Origin: Thiobius zoothamnicola
Lineage (GTDB): Bacteria; Pseudomonadota; Gammaproteobacteria; Chromatiales; Chromatiaceae
Assembly (NCBI GenBank): GCA_963678215.1
Contig: OY782758.1
Coordinates: 992,001-1,056,000 of the forward strand
DNA: 64,000 nucleotides
Direction: 5' to 3'
Shown: positions 36,901 through 42,356 of the stretch, piece by piece
Layout: each line of letters opens with the position of its first letter
How positions within the stretch are numbered: the stretch's first letter is position 1
Translations under genes and position numbers: made by a program
The notes under the pieces: model-generated
The model's database searches: none
The model's input: the letters and a program-made list of their open reading frames with translations, nothing else
What the model was told of the DNA's origin: nothing

Positions 36901-38137
36901 AAAGATTCCTGCTTACATGGTACCTGCCGTCTACATCCCCCTGAGGGATTTGCCACTGAGCGCCAACGGCAAAGTTGACCGCAAGGCGCTGCCAGATCCT
37001 TCAACTGTCGCCACCCTGGAACCAACAGCAATCACTGACAGCAAACCAGAACACACAACAACCCCCTCCGGTACTGCCAGCCAGATTCTCGACATTGTTG
37101 AAAATGTACTGGAAAGAACCGGTATTACCCCGGATGACAACATTTTCAATTTTGGCGCGACTTCCATCCATATGATGCGTATCGTCAATCAGTTGGAAAT
37201 GGGACTCGGCTTCCGTCCACAAATTGATGCGTTTTACACGGATCCGACGGTACAGGGATTAATCAGCGCCTACGAAGCCATTCACGGCAAGCTGGATGAT
37301 GGCAATCACACCGACGCGGCCAATAAACCTGCCATGCAGGTACATACCCTCTCCGGCAATGAACTGCTGGAGCAATTCCACTTCATTACCGACCCGGAAG
37401 AACGCACGGCGTTCAAGGAAGCGCAACACGGTATCCGCCAACTGTCTGCGCCCTCCATACCACTGGTCGGCTCGGAAGCACTCGATAAGCTGTACGCCAA
37501 ACTACGCAGTTACCGTCATTTTTCGGCCAAACCGATTTCCCTGGCGAACTTTAGCGATCTATTCAGCTGCCTGCGCCAACAAACCTTACAAAAACAACCC
37601 AAGTATCTGTATGGCTCGGCAGGCGGCTTGTACCCGCTACAAACCTACATCTACATTAAACCGGGACGGGTAAAATCGCTGGCTGGCGGACTCTATTACT
37701 ATCATCCACAAAAACATCACCTGATGCTGCTCTCTAAAGAGGCATTGGATGAATGCATTTATAACCCTCATATTAACCGTCCCATTTACCAGCAAGCCGC
37801 CTTCGCCATATTCTTAATCGCGCAATTGGCGGCGATTGGGCCAATGTATAAAGAACTGGCACTGCATTTCTCTACACTGGAAGCCGGTAATATCTCACAG
37901 CTATTACGCCACCATGCGCCCAATGCCAATCTGGGTGTTTGTGAAATCGGCGAGCTGGATTTCAACCGGGTAAGACATCTGTTCTCACTGAGTGATTCGC
38001 ATGTGCTGATGCATTCGTTGGTGGGCGGAACGCCTGATGAAGACACCGGAAGAGAGGACACGGCTTACTACCAAGGCGTGTTCGCCGATCAACCAGAAGA
38101 GGTCGATAAAGTAGAGCGAGAAGAGGAGGAGTTCTAA
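30998..38137 (+). CDS. NRPS megasynthase: acyl-AMP ligase - PCP - sulfotransferase - Cy - A(Cys) - PCP - Ox
   Basis: The 2379-residue protein shows, in order: an acyl-AMP ligase/FAAL-like adenylation domain (about 30-590; LTSGSTGTPK ~194, GRAKAMIIIHGRNFYSHEIE); carrier with Ser637; a PAPS-dependent sulfotransferase (about 728-1020; P-loop SPARSGST 734-741); a heterocyclisation domain (about 1035-1480) with DxxxxD at D1169/D1174; a second adenylation domain (about 1510-2005) whose pocket residues read D1698, L1699, Y1702, N1741, M1769, S1771, L1795, I1803, W1804, nearly the cysteine code; carrier with Ser2056; a flavin oxidase domain (about 2160-2345); and an acidic tail. Read literally, it joins an acid to cysteine and forms a thiazole. 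No thioesterase or reductase ends it. AAAGGA precedes the start. Confidence 0.92.
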   Translation: MNKTTKNQSTTNPLAISQAGTLEFNSAVPATLPKMLLDSVSKATDKRIIYRMEDGSDRVNTYADLLQEARCLLTGLKQKGLQPKDNIILLLDQNHDIIPVFWACMLGGFRSLIMEVPEHFGQGNRAFEHVCALGKLVDVRLIITSNKRYAEATQLLESLPEQQVTIGNVEQLRDHPPTLTHHASQPDDIACFWLTSGSTGTPKCVTMKHRNILTRAEGTNRFNGHDANDVYLNWLPFDHNGSLAEHIRCIKSVCNMVYLHKEDILSDPLNMLRTIDRYGITHTWGPNFIYSLMRDALKESNNEEYGWDLSSIKFMISGGEPVSARTMHDFLDRAGQYGYPRTGSRPSFGMAEAGGGGTTYGEPTDAEPIKFFWVENNAFNGEDVRQTTPETPDATPIASLGRPIPGVTIRIVDQQNQVVPENVVGHVHLKGPLMLEGYYNNPEANAECFLEDGWIDTGDLGFLSHGALALTGRAKAMIIIHGRNFYSHEIEGVAEEIEGVERSFTAACAVGDTDNDTDKLAIFFHSLTDDKTQLQRIIRQIRQAIVSRIHINPETIIPVKREDIPKTPIGKIQRNLLAKRFNQGWFAEHLQAISHLLEQENTAPRNELENQLADAWEEILGIRPSIHDNFFDLGGNSIKAVMVMNKFQEKIGAIFHPVSLFDAPTIAGLAQYFEDNYPALFKAAEEATAEQEAEPLSATQIEHMQRYLADCLSDPTVHPDPAGGKNPRAVFILSPARSGSTLLRVILAGNPQLFSPPELYLLGFNRFREWRQFYSGRLAYIREGLTRAIMELKNCSLEQAEQIMAEMEEQDITIKQVFAQLQAWSGERMLVDKSPPYAFNPDILKRLEAEFEDPLYVHLMRHPAGMMASFEEARVDLAVDVHGDEDGTVALSGRQKGEAWWLISHQNILAFLKDIPAERQHLIKFEDIVTTPEPTLRGLADFLSVDFHADMLEPQKDSKQRMVDGTHELSRRAGDPKFHTHKGFSSSSADRWKTVYHKDFLCEPTWQIANSYGYRFDRGVSLSDFKVQPDPANRGKPFPLTDIQQAYWAGRVGSFELGGYSVHSYTEIDSTDLDMRRLQQAWQKMVDRHEMLRTIILPDGQQQILVDIPKYNIRVMDLSSLDENGVQTELMATRERMSHQIFAFDQWPLYEIFVSRMDEHRYRVHLSFDAILFDARSRYILYAEFQQFYQQPALSLPPFELSFRDYVLAEERIKDSPLYAQSRDYWMQQLATLPGAPELPLAINPATLTEPRFVQKNHFVAKADWSKLKARAAQEQITPSCLLMTAFSDVLRTWSKQDSFTINLTAYNRQPLHPEVNNIIGDFTSLILLGIDSPAQHSFIERAHALQKRLWDNLNHNHFSGIEVLRELGKRNNHQSGAQMPVVFTSVLGDEISDRSNDAGQQSTDWLGEVAFNVAQTPQIWFDHIAFEEGGGLLCRWNVIDTLFPAGMMDAMFDAYLDCLQKLLTDENTWQENWPDTAKRLVAPAQLEQRHDANATDAPVSDELMHTLFHKQVALQPEATAVIAADRTLNYQELYELSNQIGHRLQALGVQPNQLVAVVMEKGWQQVAAVMGILVSGAAYLPVDPSLPEERFHYLLEFGQVDIVLTESTLRNLMNWPQDTQVICVDDSSLANESITQPEIRQQPEDLAYVIFTSGSTGLPKGVMIDHRGAVNTLLDINSRFKVGPQDRAIGLSALNFDLSVYDIFGLLAAGGAVVMPQTADVRNPPQWVKLVNEHQVTLWNTVPAFVGLLTDYVESHPDTTTDSLRLIMMSGDWIPVTLPDRIQQYLKQPEVISLGGATEASIWSILYPIHAIEPEWTSIPYGKPMVNQQFHVLNVAMENCPVWVPGQLYIGGIGLAKGYWRDTEKTNKAFITHPKTGERLYCTGDLGRYLPDGNIEFLGREDFQVKIQGFRVEIGEIEAALMQHPAIKTAVVDAKGEAHAEKQLVAYCIAAAGENLQASDLQHFLRQKIPAYMVPAVYIPLRDLPLSANGKVDRKALPDPSTVATLEPTAITDSKPEHTTTPSGTASQILDIVENVLERTGITPDDNIFNFGATSIHMMRIVNQLEMGLGFRPQIDAFYTDPTVQGLISAYEAIHGKLDDGNHTDAANKPAMQVHTLSGNELLEQFHFITDPEERTAFKEAQHGIRQLSAPSIPLVGSEALDKLYAKLRSYRHFSAKPISLANFSDLFSCLRQQTLQKQPKYLYGSAGGLYPLQTYIYIKPGRVKSLAGGLYYYHPQKHHLMLLSKEALDECIYNPHINRPIYQQAAFAIFLIAQLAAIGPMYKELALHFSTLEAGNISQLLRHHAPNANLGVCEIGELDFNRVRHLFSLSDSHVLMHSLVGGTPDEDTGREDTAYYQGVFADQPEEVDKVEREEEEF

Positions 38138-38152
38138 TCGGATAAAGTGCCG

Positions 38153-38181
38153 TCAAGGGGAACTCCATCACTTCCCCTTGA
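38153..38181. terminator. Hairpin after the NRPS genes
   Basis: TCAAGGGGAA (38153-38162) pairs perfectly with TTCCCCTTGA (38172-38181) over a 9-nt loop, 16 nt after the NRPS stop. No T-run follows, so it may be a terminator of moderate strength or an mRNA 3'-end stabiliser. Confidence 0.5.
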
Positions 38182-38234
38182 AAACCCCATCGGTGACATA
38201 CATCCCTATTATACGCTGCGCCCTATTTACAACC

Positions 38235-38308
38235 TCATAACACCTGCCATCACCCGACGCGAAAGGAGCGCAGCGACTGTAGCGGTCGTGTGCATAGCAT
38301 TGTTATAC
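38235..38308 (-). other. attC-like recombination site A (end of methyltransferase cassette)
   Basis: On the minus strand, GTATAAC (38308-38302) and GTTATGA (38241-38235) frame a 74-nt imperfect inverted repeat whose 23-nt arms pair with several bulges, the layout of an integron attC site. The stop codon of the methyltransferase (38305-38303) lies inside the first core site, as often in cassettes. The core deviates slightly from the RYYYAAC/GTTRRRY consensus. Confidence 0.6.
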
Positions 38309-39004
38309 ACATTTTGCTACCAACATTTCAGTAGCACCTTTTTGAAACTCATATTTAACTGGAACCAATGTAATATCAATACCACTATCAGTTAAGGCTG
38401 ATGTTACAGATTCAAGGTGTGGTGATTTTTCATTGTTCCCTATAGATAGTAACGGATATATCCGAACCTCACTTGCTACACGACACAACTCCTTCATCGA
38501 TAAAATATGTTGTTCTTGGCTGACATGCTCGCTGTACAAAAACAAATAATGTGAGCACAATGCCAATTCAAATCCAGCATCTTTAAAAGGAAGTAATGGC
38601 AATGATTCATTTATATATCTTCCTGATTCTCTACCTTGCTCATAGTCATTTAAGAATATTCTCATTGCATCCATTCTGACTTTTCCAAGTTCTTCAGTGT
38701 TGATTATATTTTTCCATACATAATCATCTTTGTTTTTTGATATTTGATCCATTATTTGAGGATATACGTCATCAATTCTTGAACGGATTTGTTCTGCATT
38801 AAACTGATATATAGGGTCAATGGATATGATGTCGTTACCTGCTTTTGATAGTTCAGCATTAAAGGAAGCAGGGCCATCGCCACAACCAAGAATATCTTTA
38901 TTAAGATCATTATCTGATAATGAAAACATTTCCTTATACTCGATTAATGATCTCCCCCAAGGGACTACTTTTGATAATTTCATAGTATTTTCTTTTGTGT
39001 ATAA
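38241..39004 (-). mobile_element. Integron-type gene cassette: methyltransferase
   Basis: Taken from core site to core site (G of GTTATAC at 39005 to G of GTTATGA at 38241), this 764-nt unit carries one leftward gene followed by an attC-like site. It is clearly more AT-rich than the genes around it. It is the last of three units in the array, and no integrase is present in the window. Confidence 0.6.
38303..38983 (-). CDS. SAM-dependent methyltransferase, cassette-borne
   Basis: The 226-residue protein has a class I methyltransferase motif I variant (DILGCGDGPASFNAEL), a motif-II-like acidic strand end (IISIDPIY), and the LALCSHYLFLY segment typical of motif IV. The substrate is unknown. The low GC content and the flanking attC-like sites indicate horizontal acquisition. 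It does not look like an NRPS tailoring enzyme by position, since it is on the opposite strand and inside the cassette array. Confidence 0.75.
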   Translation of the reverse strand: MKLSKVVPWGRSLIEYKEMFSLSDNDLNKDILGCGDGPASFNAELSKAGNDIISIDPIYQFNAEQIRSRIDDVYPQIMDQISKNKDDYVWKNIINTEELGKVRMDAMRIFLNDYEQGRESGRYINESLPLLPFKDAGFELALCSHYLFLYSEHVSQEQHILSMKELCRVASEVRIYPLLSIGNNEKSPHLESVTSALTDSGIDITLVPVKYEFQKGATEMLVAKCV

Positions 39005-39112
39005 CGCCTAGCTCAGTGGCACCCAACGCGAAGCGGTGTTTGCGCAACAATGGCAGGGCCATGCGCAAAAAGCCGCTGAGTGTTGGGTGTCCACTGGAGC
39101 ACTGTTTTATGC
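38999..39112 (-). other. attC-like recombination site B (end of higBA cassette)
   Basis: This 114-nt site has a strong nested fold. GCTCAGTGGCACCCAAC (39011-39027) pairs with GTTGGGTGTCCACTGGAGC (39082-39100) with two bulged bases, AGCGG (39032-39036) with CCGCT (39073-39077), and TTTGCGCA (39039-39046) with TGCGCAAA (39062-39069). The minus strand ends in GTTATAC (39005-38999). The higA stop (39109-39107) lies in the degenerate opposite core. Extra-helical bases are typical of attC. Confidence 0.7.
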
Positions 39113-39397
39113 ACTAGCAGCCACCAACGGCTGAACATGACGCTCCGGTTTATGGAGAGATAAATCGTGGGTTGCTTGCAGGTTGAGCCAAAATTCCGGT
39201 GACGTGTTAAATGCCTTTGAAAAAAGCCAAGCTGTATCCGGCGACACGCCCCTTTTACCCCTGACAATTTCATTGATCCGTTGTACAGGGATACCAATAT
39301 GTGCTGCCACTGATTTTTGAGACAGCCCCAAAGGTTCAATAAACTCTTTAAGTAATATAACCCCAGGATGCGTTGCTATTCGGTTGGATGGAATCAC
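39107..39397 (-). CDS. higA: HigA-type antitoxin
   Basis: The 96-residue protein has the HigA N-terminus (THPGVILLKEFIEPLGLSQ) and an XRE-type helix-turn-helix (QKSVAAHIGIPVQRINEIV), followed by the family motif SPDTAWLFSKAFNTSPEFW. It binds the HigB toxin and represses the operon. It lies 18 nt downstream of higB, the toxin-first order characteristic of higBA. Confidence 0.92.
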   Translation of the reverse strand: MIPSNRIATHPGVILLKEFIEPLGLSQKSVAAHIGIPVQRINEIVRGKRGVSPDTAWLFSKAFNTSPEFWLNLQATHDLSLHKPERHVQPLVAASA

Positions 39398-39415
39398 TTA
39401 CTATCTCCAAACTTG

Positions 39416-39706
39416 CTAATGGTAATCAATGATTTGGACATCATGGGCATTTGAATCTTGCCACCTGAACACAATACGCCATTGACTGTTAATGCGAATA
39501 CTATGAAAATCTGCAAAATCACCTTTCAATGCTTCCAATTGATTGCCTGGAGGTGATTTTAAATCCTCTAGTGATTGGGCTGCATTAAGCACATCCAACT
39601 TGTAAAGTGCTACTTTTTTGATTTGATTCGGTAACCGCCTGACGCGACTACTTGAAACGCCATGAAACAAATCAGAGGTTGCACGATTTCCAAACGAAAC
39701 TATCAT
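39416..39706 (-). CDS. higB: HigB-type ribosome-dependent mRNase toxin
   Basis: The 96-residue RelE-fold toxin shows SFGNRATSDLFHG, LDVLNAAQSLEDLKSPPGN and the conserved strand SIRINSQWRIVFRW, typical of HigB. It would cut mRNA on the ribosome when free of HigA. All expected conserved residues appear present, so it is probably functional. Confidence 0.92.
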   Translation of the reverse strand: MIVSFGNRATSDLFHGVSSSRVRRLPNQIKKVALYKLDVLNAAQSLEDLKSPPGNQLEALKGDFADFHSIRINSQWRIVFRWQDSNAHDVQIIDYH

Positions 39707-39752
39707 GAACTAAAGTTAATGTATTCACGGGTTCCGTGCAAGTGTGTTTTTC

Positions 39753-39810
39753 GCATAACGCTTAGCTAAGCGGCGTGGTTTTCAGCGTCCGCTTGAGCTT
39801 TTTGTTATGT
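39753..39810 (-). other. attC-like recombination site C (end of effector cassette)
   Basis: A compact 58-nt site. On the minus strand, ACATAAC (39810-39804) opens and GTTATGC (39759-39753) closes it. AAGCGG (39768-39773) pairs with CCGCTT (39789-39794), with mismatched spacers between outer and inner stems as in attC. The predicted stop of the frameshifted lipoprotein (39784-39782) lies within it. Confidence 0.7.
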
Positions 39811-40140
39811 CATTCTTGATCCTTTTATAGATATTGACGCACATAGCATGAGAGTCGCCAAAATAACTGGAACAACCCTCTAGAGCCGACAAAGACTCAT
39901 TAACATGCTTCAATTCAACCTCTATAGGCTCCTCAATATAAGGGATCGTACACAAATCAAGATTTCATCTCCACTTTCCATTTCGTTAAGTAAAGATGCG
40001 TACGCTTCCGTGGAAACAAGCTGATTAAAGTAAGGCTTTCCTTCTAACTCCAGCTTTTTAATGATTTTTTGATGGCTTTTATCTCCCATAGAGCAGCCGC
40101 TAACAAATATGAAAATAAAAAGGTAGTTTGCTAATTTCAT
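39782..40140 (-). pseudogene. Frameshifted lipoprotein, candidate immunity protein
   Basis: The first frame encodes a lipoprotein signal with lipobox VSGC (Cys16) and ends after 72 codons at 39922. From about 39952, a second frame reads on smoothly as CTIPYIEEPIEVELKH and ends at 39782 within the attC-like site, giving a combined product of about 118 residues. A single-base indel near 39950-39965 explains both. AAGGAG lies 6 nt before the start, 14 nt after the effector stop. The periplasmic lipoprotein next to a peptidoglycan-directed enzyme suggests immunity, which is inference. A sequencing error is possible. Confidence 0.6.
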
Positions 40141-40154
40141 TCAGCACTCCTTTA

Positions 40155-40517
40155 TCACTGGACTACAACCAATCTTCTGACGTGACTATTCCAAATGCTT
40201 TCTCTTATCGACCTATCCATAATGATGCAATCATTGGATGCATTCCCTCGATTTGACTTAGAGTCACCATGTATTTGGAAGTCTGTCCTTCCAAGCGCGT
40301 TATGCCCAATTGGAATCAAGGGTAAAACATATGGTCCCGTTCTGGCGCTAGTTCTTGGAGCCTCAATTCCATATTTAACCTTTGGTATTGGGCCTATGTC
40401 CTTTACCGCCTCCATATTGGGATTGTTCTTCCCACTTCCATATCCAGCATAGCCTGTAGCCACTTGAATTCCATTGAATTTTAAATTCCCTGTAGATTGA
40501 CGGTATTCCCACCGCAT
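40155..40517 (-). CDS. DUF2778/Tlde1-like L,D-transpeptidase-related protein
   Basis: The 120-residue protein matches the DUF2778 pattern: GPIPKVKYGI near the middle, then TDFQIHGDS and a downstream Cys in ASNDCIIMD, followed by RSIRESIW. Tlde1 proteins of this family are type VI secretion effectors that act on peptidoglycan tetrapeptides with a His/Cys active site. The usual Gly before Cys is Asp here. There is no signal peptide, as for secreted effectors. AGGAGG sits 7 nt before the ATG. The following lipoprotein gene could encode immunity. Confidence 0.75.
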   Translation of the reverse strand: MRWEYRQSTGNLKFNGIQVATGYAGYGSGKNNPNMEAVKDIGPIPKVKYGIEAPRTSARTGPYVLPLIPIGHNALGRTDFQIHGDSKSNRGNASNDCIIMDRSIRESIWNSHVRRLVVVQ

Positions 40518-40538
40518 AATTTATCCTCCTAGCACTTT

Positions 40539-40546
40539 GACATAAC
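40539..40546 (-). other. Lone integron core-like site upstream of the effector gene
   Basis: GTTATGTC on the minus strand resembles the closing core of an attC or attI site, but its partner is missing. The 159-bp palindromic element starts 14 nt further right and may have split the original site. Confidence 0.35.
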
Positions 40547-40559
40547 AATCAGCCTTGTC

Positions 40560-40718
40560 AGGCTCTGTTGACGTTTTAAGGTATGCCCGTTTTCAAGCGA
40601 TTTTTTCGCTATCAGAACGCAGAAAATGGCGTGTAGTTGGCCTGCATAACATTTTTTCGATGCAGATAGCCGAAAAAAGCACCCAAAAGAGGTGTGGCGG
40701 GAAATGTCAACAGCGCCT
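40560..40718. repeat. 159-bp near-palindromic element
   Basis: AGGCTCTGTTGACGTTT (40560-40576) is inverted at 40702-40718 with 15 of 17 matches. The interior is also largely self-complementary around a TTTTTTCG...CGAAAAAA core, so the whole unit can fold into a long hairpin. Both strands contain incidental open frames because of the symmetry. It could be a MITE or an unusual integron-related structure. No clear target duplication was found. Confidence 0.6.
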
Positions 40719-40755
40719 AATATGCGCCTCACTGAAATTGATGATGGAGATCAAT

Positions 40756-41070
40756 ATGGTCATATTTTCACGTCTCGGCACTTTACGCATCATCTTGTTG
40801 TTAGCGACAGCTAGTTGCTATCCATTGGTCTGGTTATCGGACAGTGAGCCTGAAGGGATTGGCATATTTACCGCCTATGTCGCGCCTTCTTTGGTTGTGA
40901 TTTTCTTTTTCGTATTGTTGTTGGACGCACTCATGAATCGAGTCTTCATGATTGAACAAACCGAAGAAGTGCGTCGCGTCGCGCGTACGAGAATGTGGTT
41001 CGACTTGGCGGCGGTCGCCGGTTTAATCTTGTTCTGGTGGCCTTACTTTCGCGATATTGGCGCGCTCTAA
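40756..41070 (+). CDS. Small membrane protein of unknown function (104 residues)
   Basis: The protein has three likely membrane helices (about residues 8-26, 38-62 and 85-100) and a charged cytoplasmic loop (QTEEVRRVARTRMW). I chose the ATG at 40756 because GGAGA lies 6-7 nt upstream; the longer frame runs into the palindromic element. Its TAA stop is formed at the left edge of the IS630 element, but the sequence across the other IS edge would also have given TAA, so the protein is unchanged. No family recognised. Confidence 0.6.
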   Translation: MVIFSRLGTLRIILLLATASCYPLVWLSDSEPEGIGIFTAYVAPSLVVIFFFVLLLDALMNRVFMIEQTEEVRRVARTRMWFDLAAVAGLILFWWPYFRDIGAL

Positions 41071-42172
41071 GTACCCGCACAATAATAAGTTATGATAAAA
41101 GGCATCTTTTCCCTTTGAGTAATGAAGCTGATGCGGGTACGCACGTTAGAACTGAATCAAGGGCAACGCAACGAATTGGAAACGGGCCACAAAGAAGGGA
41201 AGACCGCGCGGTTTCGGCAACGCTGCCAGATCATCCTGTTGAAGAGTCAGGGCCGCACGGCGACGTCGATTGGGGAGATTGTGGGGCTGTCGGCGGTGAG
41301 CGTGACACAGTGGCTGAACCGCTACGATGCGGAAGGGATCGCGGGGTTGCAGACCCGACCAGGCCGAGGGCGTCCGAGGGTGTTCAACGAAGCACGAGAT
41401 GCGCAGGTGGTCAAAGCGGCGGTGCAAGCAGAACGCCAGCGTTTAGCGCATGCCAAACAGAGCTTGGAGGATCAGCTGGGGAAGCGATTCAGTACGCAGA
41501 CCTTGAAACGCTTTTTAAAACACTTGGCGGCTCCTGGAAACGCATCCGGCGGCGCCCCAAACAACAGCCCGATCCTGAACTCGCCCAGGTCCGTCTAGCT
41601 GGACTGGCCTTGCTGGAACAGCAAGCGGAGCTGGGGCAGATCGACTTGTTCTACGGAGACGAAACGGCGGTTTCGGAACAAGGGTATGTGCCCTATGGCT
41701 GGCAATTCAAAGATGAAGACGTATGCATCCCGGCTCAGCGGGGCAAGAGCCAAAGCTACTTTGGCCTGCTTTCACGAGACAACCGGTTGCGGTATCGCGC
41801 GTTTTCCCATGCCGTCACCACCGCCGATGTCATTGAATGTCTGGATCGCTTGGCCGCCGATGCCGCCAAACCCACCGTCGTCGTACTCGACAACGCCAGC
41901 ATCCATACCTCGAAAGCCTTTCAGGCCTGTCTGCAGTCATGGCAACAACGCAACCTGTTCATCTACTACCTGCCGCCTTATTCGCCTCACTACAACATCA
42001 TTGAACGCTTTTGGAAGGAAGTGAAAGAAGGCTGGCTTCGGCCTCTGGACTACCAAACCCCCGATGACTTGTTCTATGCCGTCAACCGGGTCTTCTCCAC
42101 CGTCGGCCAGCATGTCCGAATCCAATTTGCTCACTTTCAACTCAAAACGTAAGTTATTATTGTGCGGGTACT
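41070..42172 (+). mobile_element. IS630-family insertion sequence, apparently intact
   Basis: The 1,103-bp element is flanked by TA dinucleotides (41068-41069 and 42173-42174), the target duplication of IS630. Counting from the TA, the inverted ends match at 24 of 25 positions (TAAGTACCCGCACAATAATA...). It carries a transposase in two frames with a -1 slippery site. It sits exactly at the stop codon of the small membrane protein gene. Confidence 0.93.
41122..42152 (+). CDS. IS630-family transposase, produced by -1 frameshift
   Basis: The first frame (from 41122) gives the helix-turn-helix half, with TSIGEIVGLSAVSVTQWL. The second frame gives the DDE catalytic domain: FYGDETA, VVLDNASIH and YNIIERFWKEVK. 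The frames join at the heptamer T TTA AAA (41514-41520); slipping back one base gives RFLKTLGGSWKRIRRR, the sequence expected for the family, and a product of about 343 residues. Translation without slippage ends at 41598 after 158 residues and may act as a regulator. All three catalytic acids are present. Confidence 0.88.
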
Positions 42173-42193
42173 TAAACCATCATAGGCTTGATT

Positions 42194-42249
42194 TTAGAAG
42201 GCGTTTTCAATCACCATTCAGAGCGTCTTACCTTGAAAACGCCCCCTAA
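42194..42249. terminator. Hairpin displaced from the small membrane gene by the IS
   Basis: GGCGTTTTCAA (42200-42210) pairs perfectly with TTGAAAACGCC (42233-42243), and pairing extends outward with TTTAG/CTAAA. It lies 20 nt beyond the IS630 right end, where it would have followed the stop codon of the small membrane gene before insertion. The loop is 22 nt and no T-run is present, so termination is uncertain. Confidence 0.4.
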
Positions 42250-42356
42250 ACGAAAGTTAATGATGCCAATCCCCAACTTTTAGGAAACCTCTGCTTGTCC
42301 AAACGGTCAACAAGACGATCAAGCGCGTTTTCCCCTACTCTGAGTATTATTCATCC

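Larger units (their letters stand above)
39005..39758 (-). mobile_element. Integron-type gene cassette: higBA toxin-antitoxin
   Basis: The 754-nt unit runs between the core sites of attC-like sites C and B and carries the leftward higB-higA pair. Toxin-antitoxin cassettes are well known in sedentary chromosomal integrons, where they are thought to stabilise the array against deletion. Confidence 0.65.
39759..40545 (-). mobile_element. Integron-type gene cassette: Tlde1-like effector plus lipoprotein
   Basis: The 787-nt unit from the core site at 40546 to attC-like site C carries two leftward genes, each with a good Shine-Dalgarno. A two-gene effector-immunity cassette is the natural reading. 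The upstream boundary is a single core-like GTTATGT (40546-40540) without a visible partner. Confidence 0.55.

Noticed and set aside
38303..38983. Methyltransferase as a tailoring enzyme of the NRPS pathway
   Set aside because: It is on the opposite strand, AT-rich and bounded by attC-like sites, so it belongs to the cassette array rather than to the NRPS operon.
40529..40732. Open frames on both strands across the 159-bp palindrome
   Set aside because: The symmetry of the element explains both frames; neither resembles a known protein.
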